Positions 26,836 through 40,200 of a stretch of 64,000 nt of DNA are shown in pieces. Below the pieces are notes generated by a model. It made no database searches. It was not told where the DNA came from and was given only the letters and a program-made list of their open reading frames with translations. Location: NCBI RefSeq assembly GCF_003945595.2, contig NW_024104294.1, positions 1,509,174-1,573,173 on the forward strand, written 5' to 3'. Numbering within the stretch: position 1 is the first letter of the stretch; each line of letters opens with the position of its first letter. Source of the stretch: Pipra filicauda. Lineage: Eukaryota; Chordata; Aves; Passeriformes; Pipridae. The position numbers and the translations under genes were made by a program.

Positions 26836-29800
26836 TAGACCACACATTCTGTGTTACGGTTTGAGTTACTGTATATTATCCATTGTGAGAAAGATGCTCA
26901 GCCCTGGTACTCCAATGCAAATGAAGGAGTGAAATACCATCCATTTCTTTTCAAATTAATGCTTTATATTAGAATACAGCAAAACAGATGAAAAGGGAAG
27001 AAGAGGGTCCATTTATATAGCAAGGGGGCATTCTATGAGGTTGTCTGAAAAAACAACTTGAATTGTTTCTCTGTATAGTACAGTACTTGTTTCATGTCCC
27101 CTTGATTAAGAGAGTGGACTTTCCATAGGTCTCAATTCCACTTAGAGATGTTTCCAAAAAAGCCCCTTGGGATGCCCAGAGCAGCAGTGCTGGTGGTTTT
27201 CATCTCCCTGTGGGTGTGCAGCTTTTAGGACAGGGCACAAACACAGTAATAAAAATCCCAGAGGGTCCTCCATCCTTGTATCTTGTGATGGAGGTCAAAC
27301 CTTTTCCAGACTAATCTCAAAGTGAGAAAGGCTTGTGAAGTTGGGTTTAACAGGTGAAACAATTCATTCAAAAGCAGTTGCTCAAAACCGTGATGTCCAT
27401 ACACCCAGGAACACTGTAAGAAAGTCTGCTGAGCTTCAGAATAATCCAGCAGAACTGGGAGTTGCCTTCATGTAACAGTGACCACTCCCAGCAAGGACCA
27501 TGCTGACATTTAACATCACCTAAGGCCATCTGCATTTAATGTGAAATAGGCTTCCTAAGTGAGCTGCCAGAGAACTGTGCTCTGACCTGCAGACTTTAGA
27601 TGGTCACTTTGCTGTATGCTCCTATGCACTAAGTGATTTGCTTGCAAGTGTGGCAGAAATCAGCACACACAATGTGCATGTTAAAACACTGCCACTATGC
27701 TCTTCTGGAGAACAGTAATGCAATGGGTCTCAAGGCTTGGTCTCAATTCTGCAGGCTTTAACTATTCACTCGCAGAGAAGAAGCAAAAGGTGTAAACTAA
27801 AATTTTCACCACCACGCCCCTCACAGCATTTTGACTGGTTGCTATTTCTTAATTTTGATCTGCCAGTATTCCAGTCCTCACCAGTGTCACTCCACACCTC
27901 CTAAGAAACATGCTGCAGCTGCCTAAAATTGCATTGCTTTTGGCTCAGTCTGCTGAACTGGTAAAGTGGAAGTAAATCAAAGAGGGGAAATATTTAAGGC
28001 CCAGATTAGAGCCAGATGCTAGCCAACTTGGTTTTTCTATCAGCATAACCTATACTTAAAACAGAATTATCTTAGATTTGGATGCAAAAGGTGACAGGAT
28101 TGTTAAATGGGCTCAACTCTCACTGCCCCAAAACCCAGATATGTTTCCTCTCTCAAGAGCAGTTCCAGATCATACCTTGCATAGGCTGCTTTCAGATAAA
28201 GAATACACAATCAGTAGATAAAGGAATACTTTAATATTTCAAATGAAGGATTGTTTAAAGCTTGTTTTGTCCTTTTTTTTTTAAATAACATTGTGATACC
28301 TTGCTGCACTCATATTCTGAGAACTGGTGAATGTTATGGCATCTGATGCATGGCTAAGGGCTCACTTGGTTATAGCACACCACTGAACACAGGGAAATGG
28401 GATGGCTCTGTGCTTTAGGGTCTGACTGTGTCCCATATGTCTGGTGCTGAGCAAGAACTCAAAGCTGCAAAGACAGGGTGAGCTTTAAGTAACTTGACTG
28501 GACATGGTTGGCAGTAGAAATACAGCACTTGGTCCAAACACTGGTGCTCATGCCAGAACCTGGTAAAAGCCTGCATGGGGAGCCTCCTCTGAGCTCTTAG
28601 CATCACAGCTGGTCTGAACAAGCTGGGTTTAGAACTAGGCTGGGAGCACATACCTGAGATGTAGCCACAAGAGCAGGAGGGTTGTACTCCATGACACTGA
28701 CAACTTCCCATCTCAAAAAGCAGCAGAGGATGGCTCAGTATCCAAGAGTTTCAGTCTCCTGGTTTATGCAAGCATGTAAGGGGGGAATAGGGAATCAGAG
28801 CCACTTTGTGCTGACTTCAGGAGCTTGGTGTGAAGAGCCTAAACTTCAAAAGCTGCTCACTAACTCTAGCCATATGAATAGATAAGGACTGTTACTGATC
28901 ACTCAACACACTTCATTTTGCTACCTGTTGAAGTTTAAAGGCATTGCAATGGAACCTCTCTCTGGCAGCACTAGTACTCTCAATTTCTTTACCAGATAGA
29001 TAGAAAGCAGCTTTGTAAAGCTACCTGTAAAGTTTTCCAATACTTCAGCTACAGAGTTACATGGTCTGCAACCCAGATGGGTTGCTGCTAGTCTCAGTGG
29101 AAGATACCATTAATTAGCTGCTGACAGCACAAACCAGCTTTAAATTGTACAGTTTGTGGAGGGTGGGGGAGACAACAAATTAATCTGATCTTCAGGGGAC
29201 AAGATACAAAGGTATGCCATGACCTTTGTCTCATCCCTGTCCCTGTAGTACTAATGTAAATAAAGTTTAACAATCAAAGGAAGAAGTGAGAGGGATTCAT
29301 CTGTAACAGCTACCAGATATGCTCTAGCAGTTTGGCAGTTGATAAAAGCAGGGGTTAGGTCCTCAGCCTGAGCAGAGTGGAGCTGTACCAGGTGCCAGGG
29401 GAAGGTCTCCAAGCACACAGCACAGACATGACCCAGCTGAAAACCAGTGTAGCTCTGGCAGGATCACTTGTGAGAAAAGGGCCTCTCATTCCATCTCTTC
29501 CAGAAGTGATGGACACCACACACTCAGAATGAGAAGACAAAGTACCTTAAGGATGTTAAACAGGCCTTTAACACCCAGATAGCAGTTCTGTGATACATGC
29601 ACAGCCTCGAGTGCCGACTTTGGGGAATGTGTCCTGCACCCCCCTGTAGCAAGTCAGCCTGGAGAGTCAGATACAAATACCACCTAATCCTTTTATTTCT
29701 GAAGTTCACAAAACAAAAACTAGAATTAAAAAACAACAAGCAACACAGATAACTGCTCAGACTGCAACCACAGCAGTGAACAGCTAAGACAGAAATCAGA

Positions 29801-31110
29801 CTGTGTGTACCAACACATGCACTGAGTACACAAGGAATCATGGCAAATCCATGAAATGACTAACAGGATAAATCACTTGGGACTACCATGACCTCAAAAA
29901 CAGCTGAAGAATGAGTGAAGAGACTAAGAACCACCAACAGAGGTCTCAGATCAGGGGAGGAAGATATGGGAAGCAGTAAAGTGCCATTCAATTAGCAAGA
30001 AGAATTTTGTTGTCTGCCAATCCTTGCTGATTTGACTTCCAACAAAGCTCATCTCTGGATGCACAGCACACTACCAAGTAGAGACCTTCAAGTAGGCCTT
30101 TTAAAAGTAGCAATGATCAGTCCTGTAAGACTGAGTATGAACAGAAAAACAATGCACTATTTGTCCTGTATTCATAAATTCCCTTTCATGTGACTAATCA
30201 GACAAAATACTCCTGGAGCGAGATGTCACAGCTGATGAGTCCTAGGCATATTATCAGGCACAAGCTGTGCCAACTGATACCAGGATGAGCTGATGGTTTC
30301 TGAACAGGCTTGGCATTATTCACTTTTAGCTTTTGAGACACATGATTTTTACTGGGAAAAGAAGGAGCTGGAGGGTTCTTCACACTACAAAAACCCTCAG
30401 CAAGAGGAAGGGTAACTTTTCTGATACTGAATGAGTTCTTCTGCTCATCAGCTTCCTTGCTGACATCCAAACATCAAAAGTTACATGCAGGATGAGATCA
30501 TGTCAGTGATCTCCATCTGAATGTTACCACATGGATTCATAGTTTTGCTGGCTCCCACAGCAGAAGTGGTTTAAATTTTCCAGAAATTCAGTGGACCAAT
30601 TTAAGAAAACAAAACTATTCCAAAATTTTAGACATTAATTTTGGGTGAAATTCCAGTACAATCAATGAGACAGAAGATGGAAAAAAATGGCAATTTCTTT
30701 TATCTCAAACAAGACTAAGGCTACATGGGCTACAGAGAGATGAACTGCCTGTTTCTTATGAGTCAAAAATGAAACTACAGATTTGACAAAGAACACATAA
30801 TCCAGTTCAAATGCCACAATCTAACTTATATTTGTCAACATCTATATTTCACATAGATCAAGGAAACAGTAATGTTTGCATGCTATCAATAAAACTCCCA
30901 GAATCTTTCTTGCCCCAAGTCATGGTCAAACTCAGTTTGACACAGATGTAATCCAAAGGTAAGGCTTTCTCTATGTCTGCTTATATACACAAAGGGTTTT
31001 TTTATATATAAAAACTGAGATCTGGAATCTGCATGCATGGAAACATGAAGGATAAACAGCTGACAGCCATGAACTCAGTGTATGAGTAGCAATAACTGAG
31101 GTCTGGGCTC
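26836..31110. other. Non-coding intergenic stretch
   Basis: No gene, RNA or recent mobile element is recognisable. Short open frames on both strands lack domains and are consistent with chance. Confidence 0.45.
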
Positions 31111-31206
31111 AATATATATACACGTGTATATGTCTGTGTGTGTATATATATATATATATACATAAACATACATATATATATATACATACATATATATATA
31201 CATTAT
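31111..31206. repeat. TA/TG microsatellite
   Basis: About 95 bases of alternating TA units are interrupted by CACGTG, TGTCTGTGTGTG and repeated ACATA words. Alternating purine-pyrimidine sequence of this kind can extrude cruciforms or melt easily, and is usually highly length-variable. The tyrosine-rich open frames across it are artefacts of the repeat. Confidence 0.9.
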
Positions 31207-34200
31207 AGCAAAAGACTTAACAGATTGCTTCTTGACGTGGAAGTAAAATGTATACCTCCAGGAACTACAAAGATCAAGCAAGGGTATTTAAAGGACTTAA
31301 ATACACAGGTAAACACTAAATGGATTTTACAAAAGCCACATGAATGAGTTAACATTTACCTCACTGGAAAACAGCCTCCTTTGTTAAGATGTGCAAATCC
31401 CTGGTAGGAATTTACCCACATTTAGCTGCTCCAGTGACTTTACCAATCTGTTTATTTGTCTTCCCCCTTACATGTGTTGGCTCAAAGTCATCAGCTAACT
31501 AATGGGACAAAACAGAGTAACACACTACTCAAAATATAAATAGGGAGAATAACTTGCTAATGGATACAGAAGGATTATTTGAAGACAAACCAAACCATTA
31601 GTGGAGACTGAATAGGCACATAATGAACAAATGGTTAGAAACATTGTCAGCACAAGGATGGAGCAGGTAACCACTTCCATCCCAGAAAAAGACAAGAAAT
31701 AAAATCGGCAGTGCTAACATTGTGACATGTGGCTTCTTCACACATTCATACCTTGGAATGATAAACTGCCTATACACACCCTGCCTGCTCAATCCTTTGT
31801 AATATTGATACTAAACTGATCACTGGTTCCCATGCATTTTTTAAAATAACCATTTTCTCCCAACACCCTGCCGTGGCAAAGATGACTCATGCTTCTATGC
31901 TGCTCATCTGCTCCAAAAACAGCTTCCAGTTTTCATCACCCGCTCAGTTTTTAGGTTGAAGCATCAGCAAGATGACACACTTGACTGATCTCACTGGGAT
32001 TGCCATCTGCAGACACCTAGTTCCTTTGTTAAGAATCCAGATTCATCCTAAGGCAAGCAAGTAAGAAATCAGAATCAAGCTCTACCTTAAAAATTGAACT
32101 TTCAGATCTCAGTTTTAATGACCAAATAAGACAGAGGCCTGTCAAGGACAGGTTAGAGATAACCAGAAGAGACTCATGCTTAGGGATTCTGAGTATTTGC
32201 GTGGTTTGTTTGGTTGTTGGGTGGGGTTTTTTTGGCTTTTCTACTTTGCATATACTTAATTACTAAAAGAAAGAAATCTTAAAGGAAAAACATTAAATAA
32301 ATATCTTTGCAGATGAAGTAACAGTTAAAACCCATATGGAAGATTACTACAATACATCAGCAGAAACCTAGCTTTGTGCTCATTATAGGCATTTCATCAG
32401 ATGCTTAGATAGGAACCAAAATATGCAACTCTGTAGGTGGGCAATCATGTACTCAACTCTCTAGATCTTTACTGAAGCTCAGGCACTGCCCCTCTTGTCC
32501 ACTGTCAACAACAAACTGAAAGAAAAATATTTAGTTACTCTCAGCTAGGAAAGAGGACGCTGACAGTTGATCCCCCTGATCTGGGTCTCATTGGAACAAC
32601 AGTTATTAACTGGGATACACTGGGAAGTTCACAGAACACCCAATAGGGCTCTAATTCTCTTTCCAAATTAAATTTGAACTGTCTTGTGATGGCTCTTTGG
32701 CCACCTCTGGGAAATGAGGCAGTGACCTCAGTTCAGCTCCTGATGAGAAGGTGTCTGTGCCGCCACCACCCTCACATCGATGCTCGCAGGCATTTTATTT
32801 GCAGTCTCCATGATCAGGTCAGGAGCTGACACCAGAGCTGACCCCTCCAGCTCAGAGGTGAAGCAGGACCAGCTACAACCTTATGCAGCTACCACACCAA
32901 CACATTCAGGTTAACGTGATGAGATGTAAATTAGTAATAAAGTTACTGGGAAAAAAATTCCCAAATTTAGCAGTTTAAATTAACCTTTAGTACTCATCAA
33001 ACAAGATGGAACAACAACAAAGTAGGAAATCAGATGCAAGACAGGTAACTTGCTCTTCAGAGCACAAAGTCTTGTATTGTCATGGAGCCTGGACCAGCTC
33101 AGGCTGAAGTAAAGACCAACAAAAAACAGGGCAGGAGCCTTGCTGCAGTTATTTTATTGAGCAAGTCTAGCTGATTAATGAAAACATAAATAAGGTCAAA
33201 AAGTAATGGTGAAGAATATTCACAATTCAACACGCCTACTGCCTGCAACAATTTGGCAACTCATTATTAAAAGGAATACTGTGAGGAGCTGTTATATATG
33301 TCTTTGAACTAAATGACAGGAAGCAACTCCCATTGAGGAGGAATAAGGATGATGAACATATTGGAGGATGTTATACATCATCTCGTTTGTGCTGTTTTCA
33401 CTGATCTAGAGGAAGCAAACACTAAAAATAAAAAACCTCCTCAGAGTTTAACTAGGATTTTATCATCTGGTAACTTTCATATTTAAAGGAAATGCATCTG
33501 TTGAACTTAGAAATTAAACAGAAGGAAAAAATTATGGAGAAGTCACTTTTGCTTATAACTTTTGCTCAATAAACAGAGCTGCCCAACTCATTGCATTGAA
33601 TGGACTGGCACAAGGTTTATTTGCCAGCTTTTCCTGTGATGTTACATAGGGAACAACAGTGTTTTGTCAGCAGAATTTCTTGCTTTTTAGAGCACGTAGA
33701 GAAAACCTAGCAATAACCTGAAAACAGAACAGATGCATTAAGCAGTAGCTCAGCATGCAGCAGAATATTGTCTCAGATTCTCCCTCATACTGATACAATT
33801 TATTCACTCCACAGAAATTGATATTTACATTAGGCAGCTTGCTCCAAATACTTAAAAACCAATTCTGAGTAAAAATCCAGTCCTATGGGGGTCTATACCT
33901 TGTTTTTCAATACTGGGAACCATCCAATTGAATTAGAATTTCCTCATCTCTTTAAAAGCATATTTCTAGTCACAACTCTCCTTTCAAGTTTCACCGGAGC
34001 AACTACTGGGAAAGCATTTTCCTAATTGTGCAGCAGATCAACATTGGGATTGCCTGGTGCAAGCCCAGAGTAACACCAGGGCTTGTCGTTCCAAGGGGCA
34101 TGGTCAGAGCCATGACTCTCATATCACCATGAGGCCAAAGGACAAACTTGGCACCAGGGCACTAGATATGCCAAGGAACTACAATACAGCTGCTGAGAGC

Positions 34201-37200
34201 AGAACTTGGGACCTCCAACAAGCCATTGCTAGAGCTGAGAGGCCTCCAAGGGTTTGGTTTTATGGTCTCACTTCTCAAAGTGTGCACAAGCCATCTCATT
34301 CCCAGGCCCAGCTGTTGAGGTGTATCTACAACTCCCTTTTTCTGGTATCATCCAGGTAGGTTTAAAGCAAAGCTATCCAACTGGAAGCAAATAGTGTTCT
34401 CTGTGGAACCCTCAAAATCCTTCAGGTTTCCTTTAAGAAACTCCTCATAGTAATTTTCATTTCATTTTGAAGTGTAATTGAACTTATACAATGTTTATGA
34501 AGAACAGGGTTCCACCACACAATCTCCTGCCTTTCCAAGTGTTTTAATGGTGATAATTTACTTCAAAATGAATGCACAGTCTCATAACAGGTCTAAGACG
34601 CTTTCCACACAGTAGATACTGTCACCATCAGGTGAATGTTTAACACCATTACTGATAAATAATATTGGTTTTAAAAGAGTATCAAGAGAAAATTGCTCAC
34701 TAACTTTGGCACACATCCTCCACAGAATTGAAGGGAAACTCCTGCAGTATTTTCCTCTCAGAAGACTGGCCAGTAAAAGCCACGCTATTAAAAACCTCAA
34801 AGGACCATGTCTGAGTTGCATTTTGAAAACTTATCTCAAATATTGAGAGCCTGTTGCTGTACCAGAGGAATCAGAAGAGCTGATACAGATCCAGCTTACA
34901 GAGAGCACCTGAGTCAGGGGGATCCTGGTTTAGGAGGCTGTTATCCTGTGAGAGAGCCAAGCCTGAGTGAGATCTTTAAGCTGAGAAACTACAACACACC
35001 TATTTATCATTTCAGGACAGAAGATACTTCCCTCTGACATATCAAAATCCTTGGATTGTCCTGGTGGTACATCCGACCTCTAACATGAGTTTAAACAGCA
35101 TCCTCCAGTACTAGAGGAGTAGATGGTAAAATAAGGGTTGGATAACTGCTGGTAAGTGTGTAGCAAGAAGGGCATAAAAGTAGGGAAGCACCTCCATCAG
35201 AATAGAGACCAAAACAATAGTGAAGAGCTAAGAGTCAAAAGCGGAGGCAGCTGCAGTGCATCAGCCTTTCTTGGTAAACTTATTATCTGTAAAGCACTGG
35301 GCTTGCAGAGCAGCTTGGTGTTTGTATGCTGTGCTTACAGCTTAGCAACATCATCTCACAGAAAGGTTCACAACCATTCCAGATTGCTCCTGTTTGTTAA
35401 AGACTCCAGCATAATTCAGCAACTGATGTTGAGTTCATCAAATCACACAAAGGACAAGTCTATTCACTTACTCTATGCAAATCCACTTTCTTCAGTGTAT
35501 TTGCAACCTAGTTGCAGATGTCTCTGAAGGGGTAACTCCCCTGGCTTTTGAGGATTTACAGTCAAAAGGAGTCCAGGAGTCACAGCACAACCTTGCCTTC
35601 AAGCTCGGGGCTCCAGCAGCTCTCCAGAACACAACTGTGGAAGTTCAGACTGCTATAGGTACCACGTAAGATTTGACATCTAACATTTGAAGACTGAAGT
35701 TGAGTGGACGTATGAATACAAAACCCACCTTCGCTAAGTGTATTTTTTGGGTGAGTGCATTTGTTAACCACCCAGCAGCAGCAGGTTCTTAGGTGCTAGA
35801 GCAGAACAGACACCTGCATGCAGGCAGGAAACTGGAAAAGGTTCTCTGAACTCAAATATTAATGGTCTTTCGAAGGCTGGTTCTTCTGCAAGTTCTCCTG
35901 GTGCCCTGGCAACACTGATAAAGAAACAAAAAAAAATATTGAACTGTTTCTAAAATGATATTTTGTCATTCCTGTGGGGATGCCAATCTACCTGTTATGG
36001 AACACATTCCAGATAGTTTAAAACTCCCATAGATCAAAGGAGATTATTAACATACTAAAGGTTAATGCCATTGGGTAGCTGTCATATGAAGTACACAATA
36101 ATTTGATACAAAGACAAGTTCCTCACTGGATGTACAACTCAATGGCTTCTGCATTTATAGTTATTTAGCTTTCACTTCATTCCAGATCCCCTGGAATTTG
36201 TAAGCTATTCTTTGTCTGGTAATTTATAAGTTACTCTCTCTCTTTTTACCACTCATAGAAGAAATAGGTTTTATATTTCTTGGTTTTATACTTGCAGAAT
36301 CCCCTCTACTTCAGTTTGCCTCAAGACAAATGCAACCATGCTGTAACCATGTGTTTGTTTACTGAAGCCACAGTAAATCTTTTTTTAAGGATTGAAAATA
36401 TCCTTAGCAATGTTGTCCTGCCTTCCTAAGAAGAACAGTATCCTGATGGGTTTCTAGAGCAAGTGCAGCTGGACTAACTCTGGGTGGGAATTTTCCTTAG
36501 GGGAGTCTGGCTTCAGTTTTTCAGACCTGTGCTGGATGCCTCAGAAAATGTGTCCAGTTTCTAGGAGCAAAGAGGCAAGAATGCAAGCCTACAAAAAGGC
36601 TAGAGAACATTATAGTTTCCTAAGAACATTTTGCCCTACTCACTGCATAAATAATTGGCAATAAAACCATCAGAAAATTTAGCCTGCACACAGGGCCAAT
36701 TAGGACATATTTCAATAAGATTTGAGTGAAAAAATGCTTACTTTAGTCATCTTATTATTTCTGGAAACCTTATATAGCTAATGTCTGATATTCTCCCCTT
36801 CTCAGTCCATTGGCTGATAGTGAGTACAGGATAAAGCAGAATGAAATATTTGTAGATAACTATAAGACTGAAACTTCCTTATTTGTTTAGATTCTTTTTC
36901 ATAGTTAACTCTTGTCAATAGTTTCTTTACACGTGGCTTTAAAAACTGCAGTTGGGAGTATCCTCAGGGCTTGCCTAGTGCTGTATTATGTGTTTCACAC
37001 ATGGAGCCTCAGACAACCAAGGCTGTACAGATCAAGGCACTTCAGGCTCACTGACCATCAGTGAGACATGCTCTGGGCTTAGGAAAAAAAGAGAGAAACT
37101 TTAAGATATACTAAGTGTCAGAGCTATCCAGCCTGACATGCATGTTCAAACCCCTCTGCCGATTTCAAAGGCCCCTAAAGAGGTGAAGGAACATGTGCTG

Positions 37201-40200
37201 TATGTCCCCCCATTGCTCAGCAGGAAGCTTCATAAAAGCACTTCAGCCTCTGTCCAGTGTGGAGAAATTGTGAGTGATTTTAAACAATTAATTCCTGGCC
37301 TGCAATCTCTCCTGGTTATGTGGGGCGATGTGGCTTTAGCATCAGGGTTGGTTTGTTGCCCTTGAAGGGCACACTTTGGAAGCTACATATGAGATTTATT
37401 GCAATTGCTACAGAAGTAGTGGTCAAGTTTCTGAATCATTCCCTACAGTGTATCAGGGAAGAGGTTACAGGAGCAGAAACCAAGTTGCTATTGCAGACAA
37501 AAAATAAAGTCAGCACCATATCATTCACTACATTTATTCTTATTTCTAGCTAAAGCCACAGAGAGAACTTCCCTCAGAGCTTCATCTGAAAATGTCCCTG
37601 GGAGATGAGCGCTTGGAATCTGGCTTCCAGCATTGCTGCCTCAGTAAGGAAGGAACAGGGAACAGGTCAGACCCTTGTTGTTATGCTATGATATCCTTGC
37701 TCAATTCAGGGAGCTTATTTGCAAAACAAGGTTATTTTGCTTCCTTCCTCCCACCTTTTGTATGAGCTACCTAAATTACCTTCTTTATTGAGCAGCCCTT
37801 CTGTTACAGTCCTAATTACAGCACAGCAAACCCATCTCAGGGGCAGCCTTGATATATAAACTACCATGCAGAGAGCTGCCACTACGAAAACCTGAATATT
37901 TTCATTTCTTGACCCACGTACACAATAACTGTTATTTTACTGTCACATTCACAAAGATCTTTTTTGCATTTAATTCACTGTATAACTATAGCTTTCTGCG
38001 CAACTAGAATACTAAAGGACTGAAATAACTTCTTAGCTACAGTCTATATATATAACACTGAGGAAATGTAATTTTAAATCTTTTACACTGTAGAGGAACA
38101 AGTAGTGGAATTTTTCTCTGTGCGGACATGCAGTATTTTGTGCCAGGTTAACCTAGGTGGCCATGAATAATTCCCATGGTTACTATATTAAAAAGCAGCA
38201 ACTGGTAAGATAGTTCATATTTCAGTGAGCATCATTTGACAACCATTTTTTGAGCACTTCAACATGAATTATCTTCACCCTAATTTTACAGGGTAATGCA
38301 ACACAGTATTTAGCTTCCTCAGGTTTATATGATGCAGAGATCAGAGCAGATCTACATCGGTATCCCAAAAGTGAATTTAAGGCCACTACTACTCTTCATT
38401 TCATACTAAAGCATAGGCTGGGTTAAGCTGCAGAATTAGCTGCCCTTTGATTATACCAGTGCCAGTCCATCAGGACTGTGCCCTACTACAAAGGAGCAAT
38501 CTATAGAGCACCTCATCTTTGTATTTTCCACACGCATTGCACCAAAACATCTACCCAAACAATTTCTGAAGGATAAGCACCTTAAGAGACAAGGAGTTTG
38601 TGCTGTTCAAGTTTTGGACACTTCAGTGACTACAGCCAAACCCCACAAAGAATACACTATTGTTTATAGAGAGAAAAGGAATGAAATTTCAAAATTAATC
38701 ACTCTCTAACTCAACCTGAATATAACTTCTAGGGATAACCCGCACTTGGTTGATTTCTTTATTGTACACTACCACACTACAGCAGCAGCATTTCCATCCC
38801 AAGGCTCTCGCCCTCCACAGCATGGCTGTGCCTTTGCTTCCCCACTGAAAAAACACATCCTTTTGCTGCAGCTGCACCTGAAAGCTGTACCTTCACTTCT
38901 AAAGGCATGACACACCCAAAACATCAAGCATTTGGCCTTATAATGTGCCTCATAAAACTCAATCTTCTTAACCAAGCCAGTGCAAGCACTGTAGAATTGT
39001 GTGGCTATAAAACCTAAACTCAGATGACAGTGTCTACATGGTCTCCATGCTGTGAATCACAGCAGGCAGCCACTGAGCACATGTCATCAGCCAGTTCTCT
39101 TTTGAGTCACCAATGCTGCCTTCATTCCTTCCTTGCCCTTCCCTCAGCTGAGAGATGAAACCTCTCCCTGCAATGCAGGACATTCAACTTCATAATGACA
39201 GAGTTACTCTAAAAGATTAACTGTGCATTACTTCACTGAAAAGCCCCTTTAAAAAAAAACCATAAAGCAAACAGATGTTACACATCTGATCCTTAGCATG
39301 CATCCAAAAAGAACAGCCCAGATTCCCAGGACAAATGTGTCAGCTCTACTTTCATTTAGGAGTTATCATAGCAGCTGTGGATAAATGTGCTTGTATTTGG
39401 CAAAGAATGATTAAAATAGGTTTCTTAGGAGAATTTCTATGATAGATAGAAATTTTACACTTGACAGTGCAATTAAGTCAGAGAAAAACTTCAGAAAACA
39501 TTTAGTGCTTCAATGTTATAGTAACACAACATTTTATTTATTAATATTTTAAAAGGAAAAGTAGATTAGTAGAGTGAAAATCCTGTACTTCTGAGTTACT
39601 GGGGTAACCCTAACCACTATTCCAAACACACTAAGTAACGTGTTTCAGGAAGCTGGTGGGTGCTACAACACAAAAGCAGCAGTACACTGGATGCTGGTAT
39701 ACAACTGGCATACCTGCATCCATACAACACACCCATATTTCACCACATGCTGGGTCCTGAGATGCACTATAAAGAACCACATGTTGAATTCTTCCTTTAT
39801 TTACATTGGCATGATTGTACTGGCTTCAGTGGGATTGGATTAGCATAACAGGAGGAATCTGTTTTTCCCTGTGATCTTTCCCTCAAAAGTGCAGCAATCA
39901 AGCTTCCTGTAAGTGCAGACAACTGCAAAAACCCCCCAGACCCTGGGTTTACCTGGACCCATCAACACATATTTGGGAACAAACCCTGAAGAACGTACAG
40001 GTTTCTCAGGCCTTCATGCTTCAAGTAATGTAACAACTGCAAAGAACATATTTCTAAGTGAGCACTGTATAAACATTATTTTCTGCAGCCGTCTGCATTT
40101 TTTTTTTTGCTGTAACCACACATACTTAAGTATGACTCATGCCCACGACAGAAGCCTGGAATTCCCGTGTCCCAAGCTACGAGCCAATACAGCAAGCTAT

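Noticed and set aside
31002..31347. Tyr/Ile-rich open frames across the TA repeat
   Set aside because: They are produced by the TA/TG microsatellite and do not represent proteins.
31391..31412. TGTGCAAATCC word similar to the start of miR-19
   Set aside because: The match ends after 11 bases (CTGGTAGG follows instead of the expected sequence) and no hairpin partner is seen.
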